Shown here piece after piece: positions 8,406 through 18,380 of a DNA stretch of 64,000 bases (position 1 is the first letter of the stretch; every line of letters begins with the position of its first letter). Source of the stretch: Conservatibacter flavescens (GTDB lineage: Bacteria > Pseudomonadota > Gammaproteobacteria > Enterobacterales > Pasteurellaceae); the NCBI RefSeq assembly GCF_002795425.1, contig NZ_PHHA01000006.1, forward strand, positions 1 through 64,000, read 5' to 3'. Below the pieces are notes generated by a model that was given only the letters and a program-made list of their open reading frames with translations, was not told the DNA's origin and did no database searches. A program made the translations under genes and the position numbers.

Positions 8406-8873
8406 CTATACCAAAAACTGCATAACAAACATAGCAAGATAAGCATTCACAATACAAATGCCAAATAAAACCGGATAATGTCTACCGGGTACGCCTAATA
8501 CGCCTAAAATACGTCCCATATATTGCACGGTTGATCCCACAAGGGCCATACCAGGTAATAAAATGGCGATATGTTGTGCGTTTAATGTGCCTTCCTGTAC
8601 TAAAGCCACCAACACACCAGCTGCCCCACCCCAACTTAAAAATGCCGCTAAAAAGACAGCAATAGATTCACCTGGCAAACCCAATGGGGTCATGATAAAT
8701 CCAACATATTCTCCTAATAATTTTAACAGGCCTGAGGCATTTAAAATGTAAATAATGACAAATGCCATTAACACATTAGGAATGGTGCTATGAACCGCAA
8801 TATTCCAACCTTTTCTTGCGCCTTCCACAAAAATATCAGTAATTAATTTTTTCTCTTTTATTTGTTCACTCAT
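8406..8873 (-). CDS. YjiG-like inner membrane protein (SpmB-type nucleoside-recognition/gate domain)
   Basis: A 155-residue membrane protein with four or five hydrophobic segments. The sequences SWGGAAGVLVALVQEG and PGMALVGSTVQYMGRILG resemble E. coli YjiG and Bacillus SpmB, which share a gate-type domain. Its ATG at 8873 overlaps the stop of the preceding gene as ATGA, so the two are translationally coupled and probably form a complex. The function of YjiG/YjiH is not established. Their linkage with peptidases hints at transport of a peptide-like compound. Confidence 0.83.
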   Translation of the reverse strand: MSEQIKEKKLITDIFVEGARKGWNIAVHSTIPNVLMAFVIIYILNASGLLKLLGEYVGFIMTPLGLPGESIAVFLAAFLSWGGAAGVLVALVQEGTLNAQHIAILLPGMALVGSTVQYMGRILGVLGVPGRHYPVLFGICIVNAYLAMFVMQFLV

Positions 8874-9508
8874 ACTTCTGCCTCATCCTCTTTTACAAAT
8901 TTTTTCACATATAAACGCATTAAATTTGCGCCAAAAATCTTAAATATAAAAATCACGCCCAAACACATCGCGATAGAAACAGGTGCGACATTCCCAAACT
9001 GATCACTCACTTGTAAAAGCGGCGCAAAAGATGAAAGAAAATTGGTTAACAATGCCCCTGCACTAAATTGAAAGGCCGAGAAAATTAACAATTCTTTATG
9101 CGTAATTTTGTCTTCATTACGCAAAAATTTAGTCGTTGAGCTACCTGCATCCGTACTTTGTGTGCTCGCAATCAGAGAAATGGAGCATACTCCGGGAATC
9201 CCCATTAATGGTTTTAAAATCGGACTGAGCCATTTTGAAGCCGCAGCTAAGGCCCCGTAATGTTCAAAAATAGCCACAAAACCCAACGCTAACATCACAC
9301 TTGGCACAAGGGTGAGCGCAAATAAGAATCCACCTTTTGCACTCATTCCCCCTGATGTTTTCAACCAGTCGGGAAATTGCCCCGTGAGTTTACTAAAATC
9401 AAAAATGCCTCCCCATAAATCTTTGGCAAAACCGCCAAAGAAAATGACTGCACAAACCAAAGAGACGGTTCCAGCAATCAACATCTTAGGGCTTATTTCT
9501 TCTCTCAT
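8870..9508 (-). CDS. YjiH-like inner membrane protein (SpmA-type nucleoside-recognition/gate domain)
   Basis: A 212-residue membrane protein that opens the operon. The conserved central stretch SLIASTQSTDAGSSTTKFL and the following helix FSAFQFSAGALLTNFLSS match YjiH/SpmA-type gate domain proteins. About five or six membrane segments are visible. ATG 9508 has a strong ribosome site (GGAGGAAA). It is coupled to yjiG by a 4-base overlap and then to the M20 peptidase gene. The biochemical role is unknown. Confidence 0.83.
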   Translation of the reverse strand: MREEISPKMLIAGTVSLVCAVIFFGGFAKDLWGGIFDFSKLTGQFPDWLKTSGGMSAKGGFLFALTLVPSVMLALGFVAIFEHYGALAAASKWLSPILKPLMGIPGVCSISLIASTQSTDAGSSTTKFLRNEDKITHKELLIFSAFQFSAGALLTNFLSSFAPLLQVSDQFGNVAPVSIAMCLGVIFIFKIFGANLMRLYVKKFVKEDEAEV

Positions 9509-9650
9509 ATTTCCTCCATTAGATAAAATTTCTCATCATACTATAATCGAAAAACCCTTCATAAACTGTGAACTATTTCACGAAATCACATTTCTGAAAA
9601 AGGATAAATTTATGCTAAACTGTTTATTATTTATTGTCTAACCATGAGCT

Positions 9651-10292
9651 ATGTTGCATAAAATTAAACGCTTGATTAACCATTGTTTCCGCCATAGGAT
9701 CAATTCGTCCAATAAACAACGCTTGAATAATCAAGACATGAGCTTGCTCGCCAGTAATTGTAATGGAGCGTTGATCTTGCATGATTTAGGGCAAAAATTT
9801 CATTCTCCTTTTGTGAATCTATATCTCACACCTAAAGACTTTATTCGTTATTTACAAAATATCCCATATTATCAAAATGTTAAATTAAATTTTGAGCAAG
9901 AAAGCCCTTATCCCATCGCCAAACTAGAGGATATTTCCATACATTTTATGCATTACCATTCTATTCAAGAAGCCGAAGAGAAATGGTATACGCGTAGCGC
10001 TCGGATCAATGACGACAATTTATTTATTATGATGACAGATCGCGACGGTTGTACTTACCAAGATTTACAAGCTTTTGATCAACTGCCTTTTCCAAACAAA
10101 GTTGTCTTCACTCATCAAGCCTATCCTGAGTTTTCTTCCGCTTTTTATATAAAAGGATTTGAGGCGCAAGGACAAGTAGGAGACTTATTTGAATACGCTG
10201 GCTGGTTTGGCCAAAAATATTACGATCAGTTTGATTATGTAAACTGGTTTAATCAGACTGCTGTCGCAAGGAAAATTCATCAAAAAGCCTGA
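9651..10292 (+). CDS. DUF1919 family protein (polysaccharide/surface glycan associated)
   Basis: A 213-residue soluble protein. A basic N-terminus (KIKRLINHCFRHR) leads into SLLASNCNGALILHDLG, then FVNLYLTPKDFIRYLQN and a C-terminal block with DLFEYAGWFGQKYYDQFDYVNW. This layout matches DUF1919, a family often found with capsule or exopolysaccharide genes. The biochemical activity is not known to me. The start ATG 9651 has only a poor ribosome site. The gene stands alone between the divergent yjiH operon and accA, so genomic context gives no help here. Confidence 0.75.
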   Translation: MLHKIKRLINHCFRHRINSSNKQRLNNQDMSLLASNCNGALILHDLGQKFHSPFVNLYLTPKDFIRYLQNIPYYQNVKLNFEQESPYPIAKLEDISIHFMHYHSIQEAEEKWYTRSARINDDNLFIMMTDRDGCTYQDLQAFDQLPFPNKVVFTHQAYPEFSSAFYIKGFEAQGQVGDLFEYAGWFGQKYYDQFDYVNWFNQTAVARKIHQKA

Positions 10293-10394
10293 TTTTTTGT
10301 GAAAAAAGCCGTAAAATACCCGATGAAGTTTGCCCCTAAAGCAAAATCTTGCTAAAGTGCGGTAAGAAAATAAATTTTTTATTAGGAAAAAAGA

Positions 10395-11348
10395 ATGAGC
10401 CAAGAATATTTAGATTTTGAACTTCCTATTGCAGAGCTTGAAGCGAAGATTGAATCTTTGCGCTCTGTAGCAAGCCAAGATGATAAAATCAATTTAGATG
10501 ATGAAATCGCACGCTTGCAGAAAAAAAGCGAGGAATTAACGAAAAAAACCTTTGCTGATTTAGATGCTTGGCAGGTTTCACGCATGGCACGCCACCCAAA
10601 TCGACCTTATACCCTTGATTATATTGAGCGTATCTTTACTGAATTCGAAGAATTAGCCGGTGATCGTGCATTTGCTGATGATAAAGCGATTGTTGGAGGA
10701 TTAGCCCGTCTAGACGGCCGTCCAGTGATGGTTATTGGACACCAAAAAGGCCGTACGGTAAAAGATAAAGTCAAACGTAATTTTGGTATGCCTGCTCCAG
10801 AGGGCTATCGCAAAGCCTTACGTTTAATGCAAATGGCTGAACGTTTTAAACTGCCAATTATTACTTTTATTGATACACCTGGCGCATATCCTGGTGTCGG
10901 TGCGGAAGAACGTGGTCAATCGGAAGCGATTGCGCGAAATCTACGAGAAATGTCAACATTGACCGTGCCTGTTATTTGTACTGTCATTGGCGAAGGTGGA
11001 TCTGGCGGTGCGTTAGCTATTGGCGTGGGTGACAAAGTCAATATGTTACAATACAGCACCTACTCTGTTATCTCGCCTGAGGGTTGTGCCTCGATCTTAT
11101 GGAAAAGCGCAGAAAAAGCTTCAACAGCCGCTGAAGTGATGGGACTCACCGCCACGCGCTTAAAAGAGTTGAGCTTAATTGATAATATTGTCAAAGAACC
11201 ATTAGGCGGTGCACACCGTAATTTTGATGAGATGGCGGCGAATTTAAAACAACGCTTACTCGAAGATTTGGCAGATTTAGATGTATTAGATCAAGAAAAT
11301 TTACTCGATCGTCGCTACGAACGTTTAATGAGTTACGGCTATTGTTAA
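10395..11348 (+). CDS. accA: Acetyl-CoA carboxylase carboxyltransferase subunit alpha
   Basis: A 317-residue protein that transfers the carboxyl group from biotin to acetyl-CoA together with AccD, the first committed step of fatty acid synthesis. The opening [15 protein letters not shown], the central [19 protein letters not shown] and the crotonase-fold stretch [18 protein letters not shown] are all typical, with the oxyanion-hole region [11 protein letters not shown]. Length is within a few residues of E. coli AccA. It is separated from pdxY by a terminator built from two uptake signals. Confidence 0.98.
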   Translation: MSQEYLDFELPIAELEAKIESLRSVASQDDKINLDDEIARLQKKSEELTKKTFADLDAWQVSRMARHPNRPYTLDYIERIFTEFEELAGDRAFADDKAIVGGLARLDGRPVMVIGHQKGRTVKDKVKRNFGMPAPEGYRKALRLMQMAERFKLPIITFIDTPGAYPGVGAEERGQSEAIARNLREMSTLTVPVICTVIGEGGSGGALAIGVGDKVNMLQYSTYSVISPEGCASILWKSAEKASTAAEVMGLTATRLKELSLIDNIVKEPLGGAHRNFDEMAANLKQRLLEDLADLDVLDQENLLDRRYERLMSYGYC

Positions 11349-11363
11349 ATTTTGTCGTTCTCA

Positions 11364-11394
11364 AAAAAGTGCGGTCAAAACGACCGCACTTTTC
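11364..11394 (+). terminator. Inverted uptake-signal pair acting as accA terminator
   Basis: AAAAGTGCGGTC and GACCGCACTTTT are separated by five bases and end in a T-rich tract. This is a typical Pasteurellaceae arrangement in which two uptake signals in inverted orientation form a rho-independent terminator. It follows accA by 15 bases. Confidence 0.85.
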
Positions 11395-11427
11395 TGTTTT
11401 ATATAACAACAATAATAAGGAATAAAT

Positions 11428-12288
11428 ATGAAAAACGTACTCTCTATTCAATCCCATGTTGTCTATGGTTATGCCGGAAATAAATCCGCAATTTTCCCTA
11501 TGCAACTACTTGGTGTAGACGCGTGGGCGCTGAATACCGTGCAATTCTCTAATCACACTCAATATGGTAAGTGGACCGGTATGGTCATTCCTAAAGAGCA
11601 AATTGGTGAAATTGTACGTGGTATTGATGAAATCGGTGCGTTAAAGTCTTGTGATGCGGTTTTATCGGGTTATATCGGTTCTTCCGACCAAGTGCAAGAA
11701 ATTATTAATACGGTTCAAAAAATTAAAAAAATTAACCCAAATGCGATCTATCTTTGCGACCCTGTAATGGGACATCCTGATAAAGGCTGTATTGTGGCTG
11801 ATGGTGTAAAAGAAGGATTAATTGATATTGCCCTGCCAGCCGCTGATCTTGCTACGCCAAATTTAGTGGAATTACGTGAGCTTTCGGGATTAACTGTCGA
11901 AAATTTTGAACAAGCGTTAGCCGCCGTAGAAGCTATTCGTGCTAAAGGGCCAAAAACCGTTGTAGTAAAACATTTGAGCAAGGTTGGCAAAGATCCAAAA
12001 CAATTTGAAATGTTATTGGCTAACGAACAAGGTATGTGGCATTTAAGTCGTCCATTACATGATTTTTCTCGCGATCCTGTTGGTGTTGGTGATTTAACCG
12101 CGAGCGTATTTTTAGCGAATTTACTCAATGGCAAATCAGATTTAGAGGCTTTTGAACATACGGCGAATGCGGTAAATGATGTCATGCAAATTACCCATGA
12201 TATTGGCTCCTATGAGTTACAACTGATAGAAGCTCGCCATGTCATTGCTAATCCAATCAGCCAATATCGTGCAGAAAAAATTGCTTAA
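11428..12288 (+). CDS. pdxY: Pyridoxal kinase PdxY
   Basis: A 286-residue ribokinase-fold enzyme that phosphorylates pyridoxal in vitamin B6 salvage. The start [16 protein letters not shown] and the stretch [16 protein letters not shown] are near-diagnostic for PdxY/PdxK. The phosphate-acceptor motif [10 protein letters not shown] supplies the catalytic aspartate near the C-terminus. ATG 11428 is preceded by ATAAGGAAT. It stands as a single gene between two hairpins (11364-11394 and 12324-12351). Confidence 0.95.
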   Translation: MKNVLSIQSHVVYGYAGNKSAIFPMQLLGVDAWALNTVQFSNHTQYGKWTGMVIPKEQIGEIVRGIDEIGALKSCDAVLSGYIGSSDQVQEIINTVQKIKKINPNAIYLCDPVMGHPDKGCIVADGVKEGLIDIALPAADLATPNLVELRELSGLTVENFEQALAAVEAIRAKGPKTVVVKHLSKVGKDPKQFEMLLANEQGMWHLSRPLHDFSRDPVGVGDLTASVFLANLLNGKSDLEAFEHTANAVNDVMQITHDIGSYELQLIEARHVIANPISQYRAEKIA

Positions 12289-12323
12289 TCAGTTGACCCC
12301 TTATCAGAAAACAAAAAATATTT

Positions 12324-12351
12324 TGCCTAGCATGGTGTTGCGTGCTAGGCA
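12324..12351. promoter_or_regulatory. Hairpin downstream of pdxY
   Basis: TGCCTAGCA/TGCTAGGCA form a 9-bp stem with a 10-base loop in the 193-base gap between pdxY and prlC. There is no T run. The stem core resembles the first hairpin of the REP-like elements in the his operon, but the conserved linker and second hairpin are missing. A smaller GGCGT/ACGCC hairpin lies at about 12431-12447. Confidence 0.45.
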
Positions 12352-12481
12352 GATGTCTATACCCATGAATGAATAAATAATATTTCCTCTTGAATTTAGT
12401 CAATTCAGACCACATGTTGTTTTCATTACAGGCGTGAACGATACGCCAACCCTATTCGCATTAAGTTTATAAGGAAAAATC

Positions 12482-14521
12482 ATGTCAAATCCATTACTTA
12501 CCGAAACCCATTTACCCCAATTTTCGAAAATTGAGCCACAACATATCCAACCCGCTATTGAGCAATTAATCCAAGAATGTCGTGAAACTACAGAAAAACT
12601 CTTAAAAAATACACCGCACTTTACTTGGGAAAATTTTTGCCAACCTTTAGCCGAAGTTAATGATCGCTTAAATAAAGCCTGGTCACCGGTGGGACATCTC
12701 AATGCGGTGAAAAATAGCCCTGAACTACGTGAAGCTTACCAAGCTTGTTTACCCCTTTTATCCGAATACGGAACATGGGTGGGACAACATCAGGGGCTGT
12801 ATAATGCTTATGTGCAACTAAAAAATAGCCCTGAGTTTGAGCATTACTCTGTGGCACAGAAAAAAGCCATTGAAAATAGTCTGCGTGATTTTAAATTGTC
12901 AGGAATTTCTTTACCGACAGAAAAACAACAGCGTTATGGCGAAATTGTCAGTCGCCTTTCCGAGCTCAATTCCCAGTTCAGCAATAATGTTTTAGATGCA
13001 ACAATGGGTTGGGAAAAAATTATTGAAGATGAAAATGAATTAGTCGGTTTACCTGAATCAGCGCTTGCCGCAGCCAAATTGTCTGCAGAGAGCAAAGGTT
13101 TAAACGGTTATCGCTTCACCCTCGAGATTCCAAGCTATTTGCCTGTAATGACTTATTGTGAAAACCGCGCATTACGTGAAGAAATGTATCGCGCATTTGT
13201 AACCCGTGCTTCTGAACAAGGCCCTAATGCCGGCAAGTGGGATAATACGTCCATTATGGAAGAAATCCTAAACTTACGAGTAGAATTAGCAAAATTACTG
13301 GATTTTAACACTTATACGGAATTATCCCTTGCTACCAAAATGGCTGAAACACCGCAACAAGTTTTAGATTTCCTTGAGAATTTAGCCACACGCTCTAAAG
13401 CTCAAGGTGAAAAAGAGTTAGCTGAATTAACTGAGTTTTGCAAAAATTTTGAAAATGTGACCGCACTTGAGGCTTGGGATATTAGCTTTTATAGCGAAAA
13501 ACAAAAGCAGCATCTATTTGCGATAAATGATGAAGAGCTTCGTCCTTATTTTCCTGAAGATCGGGTGCTTGCTGGATTATTCGAATTAGTCAAACGCATT
13601 TTTAATATTCATGCTGTCGAACGTTTTGATGTGGATACTTACCACAAAGATGTGCGTTTCTTTGATTTGCTTGATGAGACAAATACGCTACGTGGTAGTT
13701 TCTACTTAGATTTATATGCACGCGAAAATAAACGTGGTGGCGCGTGGATGGACGATTGCGTTGGACGCAAACGAAAAACAGATGGTTCTATTCAAACCCC
13801 AGTAGCTTATTTAACCTGTAACTTTAACAAGCCTATTGGCGATAAACCTGCTTTATTTACTCATGATGAAGTCACTACTCTATTCCATGAGTTTGGGCAT
13901 GGTATTCATCATATGTTGACACAAATTGATGTGGGAGAAGTTGCTGGTATTAATGGTGTTGCTTGGGATGCGGTTGAGCTACCAAGCCAATTTATGGAGA
14001 ACTGGTGTTGGGAAGAAGAAGCTCTCGCTTTTATTTCAGGGCATTATGAAACAGGCGAGCCACTACCAAAAGAAAAATTAGCTCAATTACTCAAAGCCAA
14101 AAATTTCCAAGCTGCGATGTTTGTATTACGTCAATTAGAATTCGGCCTATTTGATTTCCGCTTACATCATCATTATGAACCAGGAAAAGCCAATCAAATT
14201 TTAGATACCTTACGTAATGTAAAAACACAAGTATCGGTGATTAAAGGTGTAGACTGGGCAAGAACACCGCACAACTTTAGCCATATTTTTGCTGGTGGCT
14301 ATGCTGCTGGATACTATAGTTATTTGTGGGCAGAAGTCTTATCTGCGGATGCTTACTCTCGCTTTGAAGAAGAAGGCATTTTTAATCAAACCACAGGTAA
14401 ATCATTCTTAGATGAGATTCTTACACGCGGTGGTAGTGAAGAACCTATGGTATTATTTGAACGCTTTAGAGGGCGTAAACCGACTTTAGATGCCTTATTA
14501 AGACACAAAGGAATCGCATAA
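12482..14521 (+). CDS. prlC: Oligopeptidase A (M3 zinc metallopeptidase)
   Basis: A 679-residue cytoplasmic peptidase, full length for PrlC/OpdA (about 680). The zinc-binding HExxH motif is visible as LFHEFGHGIHH, with the third ligand region ELPSQFMENW downstream. It degrades short peptides, including cleaved signal peptides. ATG 12482 is preceded by TAAGGAAAA. Two uptake signals lie inside the gene (near 12602 and 13460). It is convergent with the his operon and shares a terminator with it. Confidence 0.97.
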   Translation: MSNPLLTETHLPQFSKIEPQHIQPAIEQLIQECRETTEKLLKNTPHFTWENFCQPLAEVNDRLNKAWSPVGHLNAVKNSPELREAYQACLPLLSEYGTWVGQHQGLYNAYVQLKNSPEFEHYSVAQKKAIENSLRDFKLSGISLPTEKQQRYGEIVSRLSELNSQFSNNVLDATMGWEKIIEDENELVGLPESALAAAKLSAESKGLNGYRFTLEIPSYLPVMTYCENRALREEMYRAFVTRASEQGPNAGKWDNTSIMEEILNLRVELAKLLDFNTYTELSLATKMAETPQQVLDFLENLATRSKAQGEKELAELTEFCKNFENVTALEAWDISFYSEKQKQHLFAINDEELRPYFPEDRVLAGLFELVKRIFNIHAVERFDVDTYHKDVRFFDLLDETNTLRGSFYLDLYARENKRGGAWMDDCVGRKRKTDGSIQTPVAYLTCNFNKPIGDKPALFTHDEVTTLFHEFGHGIHHMLTQIDVGEVAGINGVAWDAVELPSQFMENWCWEEEALAFISGHYETGEPLPKEKLAQLLKAKNFQAAMFVLRQLEFGLFDFRLHHHYEPGKANQILDTLRNVKTQVSVIKGVDWARTPHNFSHIFAGGYAAGYYSYLWAEVLSADAYSRFEEEGIFNQTTGKSFLDEILTRGGSEEPMVLFERFRGRKPTLDALLRHKGIA

Positions 14522-14524
14522 TTG

Positions 14525-14560
14525 AAAAAGAGATGAATTTGACGTTCATCTCTTTTTTTT
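14525..14560. terminator. Shared bidirectional terminator of prlC and the his operon
   Basis: AGAGATGAA/TTCATCTCT form a 9-bp stem (14529-14537, 14545-14553), with A-run on the left and T-run on the right. It can therefore work for prlC on the plus strand and hisIE on the minus strand. The hisIE stop codon begins at the next base. Confidence 0.85.
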
Positions 14561-15202
14561 CTATTTATTTGACCCTTCTGGGTGTAAACCAATCCCTTGG
14601 TGGCGTTCCTGTAATTTTGCCATCACATCTGCCCATTCTAAATTACTGTCGTGTAATAAAACCGTGAGATGATAAAGCAGATCAGCGGTTTCAGAGACTA
14701 ATTCTTCCTTGTCTTTTGAGATGGCGGCAATCACTGTTTCTACCGCTTCTTCCCCGACTTTTTGTGCAATTTTTTTCGTGCCTTTAGCATAGAGTTTTGC
14801 GGTATAAGAACTTTCTGGATCAGCTTTTTTACGCTCTGCCAACATACGTTCTAATTTGGCAAAAAATATGCCATTTTGAACTGCTTGTTGTTCAAATTGG
14901 TGAAAACAACTCTCCGCCCCAGTATGGCAAGTTTCACCAATGGGATCAGCGAAAATCAGTAAGGTGTCGTTATCGCAATCCAAACTCATATCCACCACAT
15001 TGAGAAAATGCCCTGACGTTTCGCCCTTTGTCCATAAACGGTTTTTAGTGCGAGAAAAAAACGTTACTCGTCTTTCTTCAAGGGTTTTAGCAAGTGCGTC
15101 TTGGTTCATATAACCAAGCATTAACACCTCAGCTGTATGGATATTTTGTACAATAACGGGAAGTAAGTTATCGACTTTTTGCCAGTTGATTTTTGTTTGC
15201 AT
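14561..15202 (-). CDS. hisI: Bifunctional phosphoribosyl-AMP cyclohydrolase/phosphoribosyl-ATP pyrophosphatase
   Basis: A 213-residue HisIE fusion that catalyses steps 2 and 3 of histidine synthesis. The N-terminal cyclohydrolase carries the metal-binding pattern DCDNDTLL and TCHTGAESCFH. The C-terminal pyrophosphatase carries KKIAQKVGEEAVETVIAA and ELVSETADLLYHL. I start it at ATG 15202 (MQTKINWQ). The frame is open further upstream only because it reads through the GC-rich palindrome at 15235-15306. It is the last gene of the his operon. A perfect ACAAGCGGT-type uptake signal sits 17 bases before the start. Confidence 0.96.
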   Translation of the reverse strand: MQTKINWQKVDNLLPVIVQNIHTAEVLMLGYMNQDALAKTLEERRVTFFSRTKNRLWTKGETSGHFLNVVDMSLDCDNDTLLIFADPIGETCHTGAESCFHQFEQQAVQNGIFFAKLERMLAERKKADPESSYTAKLYAKGTKKIAQKVGEEAVETVIAAISKDKEELVSETADLLYHLTVLLHDSNLEWADVMAKLQERHQGIGLHPEGSNK

Positions 15203-15234
15203 ATTTTTCCTAAAATTTGACCGCTTGTTAAATC

Positions 15235-15306
15235 TTGTAGGGGCGGGTCCTGTGCCCGCCCATAAACATACTTTTATTCGGGCGGGCACAGGACCCGCCC
15301 CTACAA
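15235..15306. repeat. GC-rich interrupted palindrome, copy 1 (hisF-hisIE junction)
   Basis: Two perfectly complementary 27-base arms (15235-15261 and 15280-15306), beginning TTGTAGGGGCGGGTCC, are separated by 18 AT-rich bases. The right arm ends one base before the hisF stop codon. The RNA would form a very strong hairpin. The same arms recur at 22199-22270 and 23578-23646. Confidence 0.95.
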
Positions 15307-16832
<1,526 letters not shown>

Positions 16833-16838
16833 TTATTT

Positions 16839-17681
16839 CTATTTTTTCGTTTTTTGATTTACCGCCTGAATAAGCTGTGCAAAATCAATCGCATTTTTTT
16901 GGGTAATAACTGATTGCCCTGTTTCTTGCTCTAAACTTTGGCGAGCAATCTTCGCAACATTTCCACCTCGTTGAGCCACTTTGCGATTTTCGTCTAGACC
17001 TTGAGGGTGGCTAATTTGAGTAATATCTTTTGTTGCCGTTTCTGCCAACATATTTAAGACTAATTCCGTTGTGGACATATTATCTCGCAAGTTTTCTTTT
17101 GTTAATCCCTTAAAATTTTTATATTCTCTGGTTTTCATTCCGCTCCAAGCTTGGGTGATTTCATCTGTTAAAATAGCATATTCTCTCCCTGCTTTTACAC
17201 CGTGATCTTGCCAAGCATCAGTCAATTCCTTACGCACTTGAATTGCCTGTAAACGTTGGTTAATCCATTCTCGTGAATAGCCTTTTTGTAAATAGGTTTG
17301 TAATGCTCGATCAATAATTAATTCAGGATCGACTACTTCATCTAATCGCTCTTTACCCACTTCAGCTAGCCACATTTTAAACGGCTCGGCTTTAGGGCTT
17401 GGAATAGATTGGATAATACGGAAAATGCCTTGCATATCTGCTACATCAGTTTTATAGAATTTACCGTCTGTCGAACGTAATTTCAGTTGTCGACAAATTG
17501 TCGACAACTCAGCAAGTTCTTCTTCTGACATCCGTTTCTTAACACGATACCAATAATCACGTGGTTTTGTACTGTCAGTAAGAATTGCGACAACATCAAT
17601 GATGCTGAATAACCACTCCTCTTGGCTTTCGTCCCAGATAGATCTTACCTGCTGATTTTCAAATAATTTTACTTCATTCAT
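16839..17681 (-). CDS. Bro-N domain protein (prophage antirepressor/DinD-like) inserted in the his operon
   Basis: A 280-residue protein. Residues about 1-105 form a Bro-N DNA-binding domain (WLFSIIDVVAILTDS, RDYWYRVKKRM, LSTICRQLKLRSTDGK, IIQSIPSPKAEPFKMWLAEVG). The C-terminal part has GYSREWINQRLQAIQVRKELTDAW and ends with GGNVAKIARQSLEQETG. Similar proteins are annotated as Bro family antirepressors or DNA-damage-inducible protein D. It lies between hisH and hisA in the same direction. The gap before it (17682-17778) is AT-rich and has room for a promoter, and GAGG precedes ATG 17681. It has no known role in histidine synthesis and is probably a cargo gene. Confidence 0.85.
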   Translation of the reverse strand: MNEVKLFENQQVRSIWDESQEEWLFSIIDVVAILTDSTKPRDYWYRVKKRMSEEELAELSTICRQLKLRSTDGKFYKTDVADMQGIFRIIQSIPSPKAEPFKMWLAEVGKERLDEVVDPELIIDRALQTYLQKGYSREWINQRLQAIQVRKELTDAWQDHGVKAGREYAILTDEITQAWSGMKTREYKNFKGLTKENLRDNMSTTELVLNMLAETATKDITQISHPQGLDENRKVAQRGGNVAKIARQSLEQETGQSVITQKNAIDFAQLIQAVNQKTKK

Positions 17682-17778
17682 AAATACCTCAATGTGTCTG
17701 TTTAAATCAATCTATCTTATTATTCTCTATAAATTAAACTAAACAGAGAGTTGAGAGCTTGCGATCAGTATCACAAAA

Positions 17779-18372
17779 TTAAATATTTTCCATAAAATTA
17801 CGCAGCAATTGCGAACCTGCTTTACCAGAACGTTCAGGGTGAAATTGCACACCGTAGAAATTACTGTGTTGTAATGCAGCAGAGAATGGCACACCGTAAT
17901 CACAGGTGGCAATAGTATGCTTATTTGGCAACACGGCATAGCTATGTACAAAATAGAAATGGCTGTCTTGCTCGATCCCTGCGAAAAGCGGGTGATCTTG
18001 CTCGTAATGTACCTTATTCCAGCCCATATGTGGCAATGGCAAGCCTGTATTTGGAAGCGGTTGCGTATTGCCTTGCATGAGGTTTAAGGTCGGTACATTT
18101 CCCTCACTGGAAAATTCAGTCATAAGCTGCATACCTAAACAGATCCCAAGTATGGGTTGAGTAACATTTTGGATTGTTTCAATCAAGTTACGATCATGCA
18201 AAATCTTCATCGCTGCCGCCGCTGTCCCCACACCGGGGAGCAATAGCTTGTCTGCCGATTTGATTTTGTCTAAATCACGACTAATTTCCGCCTGAATACC
18301 CAAACGGTCGAATGCAAATTTTACAGATGACAGGTTTGCACAGCCTGTGTCGATGATGGTAAGATTGGTCAT
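17779..18372 (-). CDS. hisH: Imidazole glycerol phosphate synthase glutaminase subunit HisH
   Basis: A 197-residue class I glutamine amidotransferase that feeds ammonia to HisF. The catalytic cysteine is in ILGICLGMQLM (near residue 77) and the His/Glu pair is in VQFHPERSG. ATG 18372 lies 8 bases after the HEPN gene stop. HisH is split from hisA by the Bro-N gene, so subunits HisH and HisF are farther apart than normal, although all genes keep the same direction. Confidence 0.98.
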   Translation of the reverse strand: MTNLTIIDTGCANLSSVKFAFDRLGIQAEISRDLDKIKSADKLLLPGVGTAAAAMKILHDRNLIETIQNVTQPILGICLGMQLMTEFSSEGNVPTLNLMQGNTQPLPNTGLPLPHMGWNKVHYEQDHPLFAGIEQDSHFYFVHSYAVLPNKHTIATCDYGVPFSAALQHSNFYGVQFHPERSGKAGSQLLRNFMENI

Positions 18373-18380
18373 TTTTTATC

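Noticed and set aside
12324-12351. A fifth REP-like element
   Set aside because: The stem core resembles hairpin A, but the conserved TTAYGCATARTRM linker and hairpin B are absent.
15203-15289. In-frame extension of hisI upstream of ATG 15202
   Set aside because: The extra residues come from reading the GC-rich palindrome and have no ribosome site. MQTKINWQ is the natural start and other his genes here also begin with MQ.
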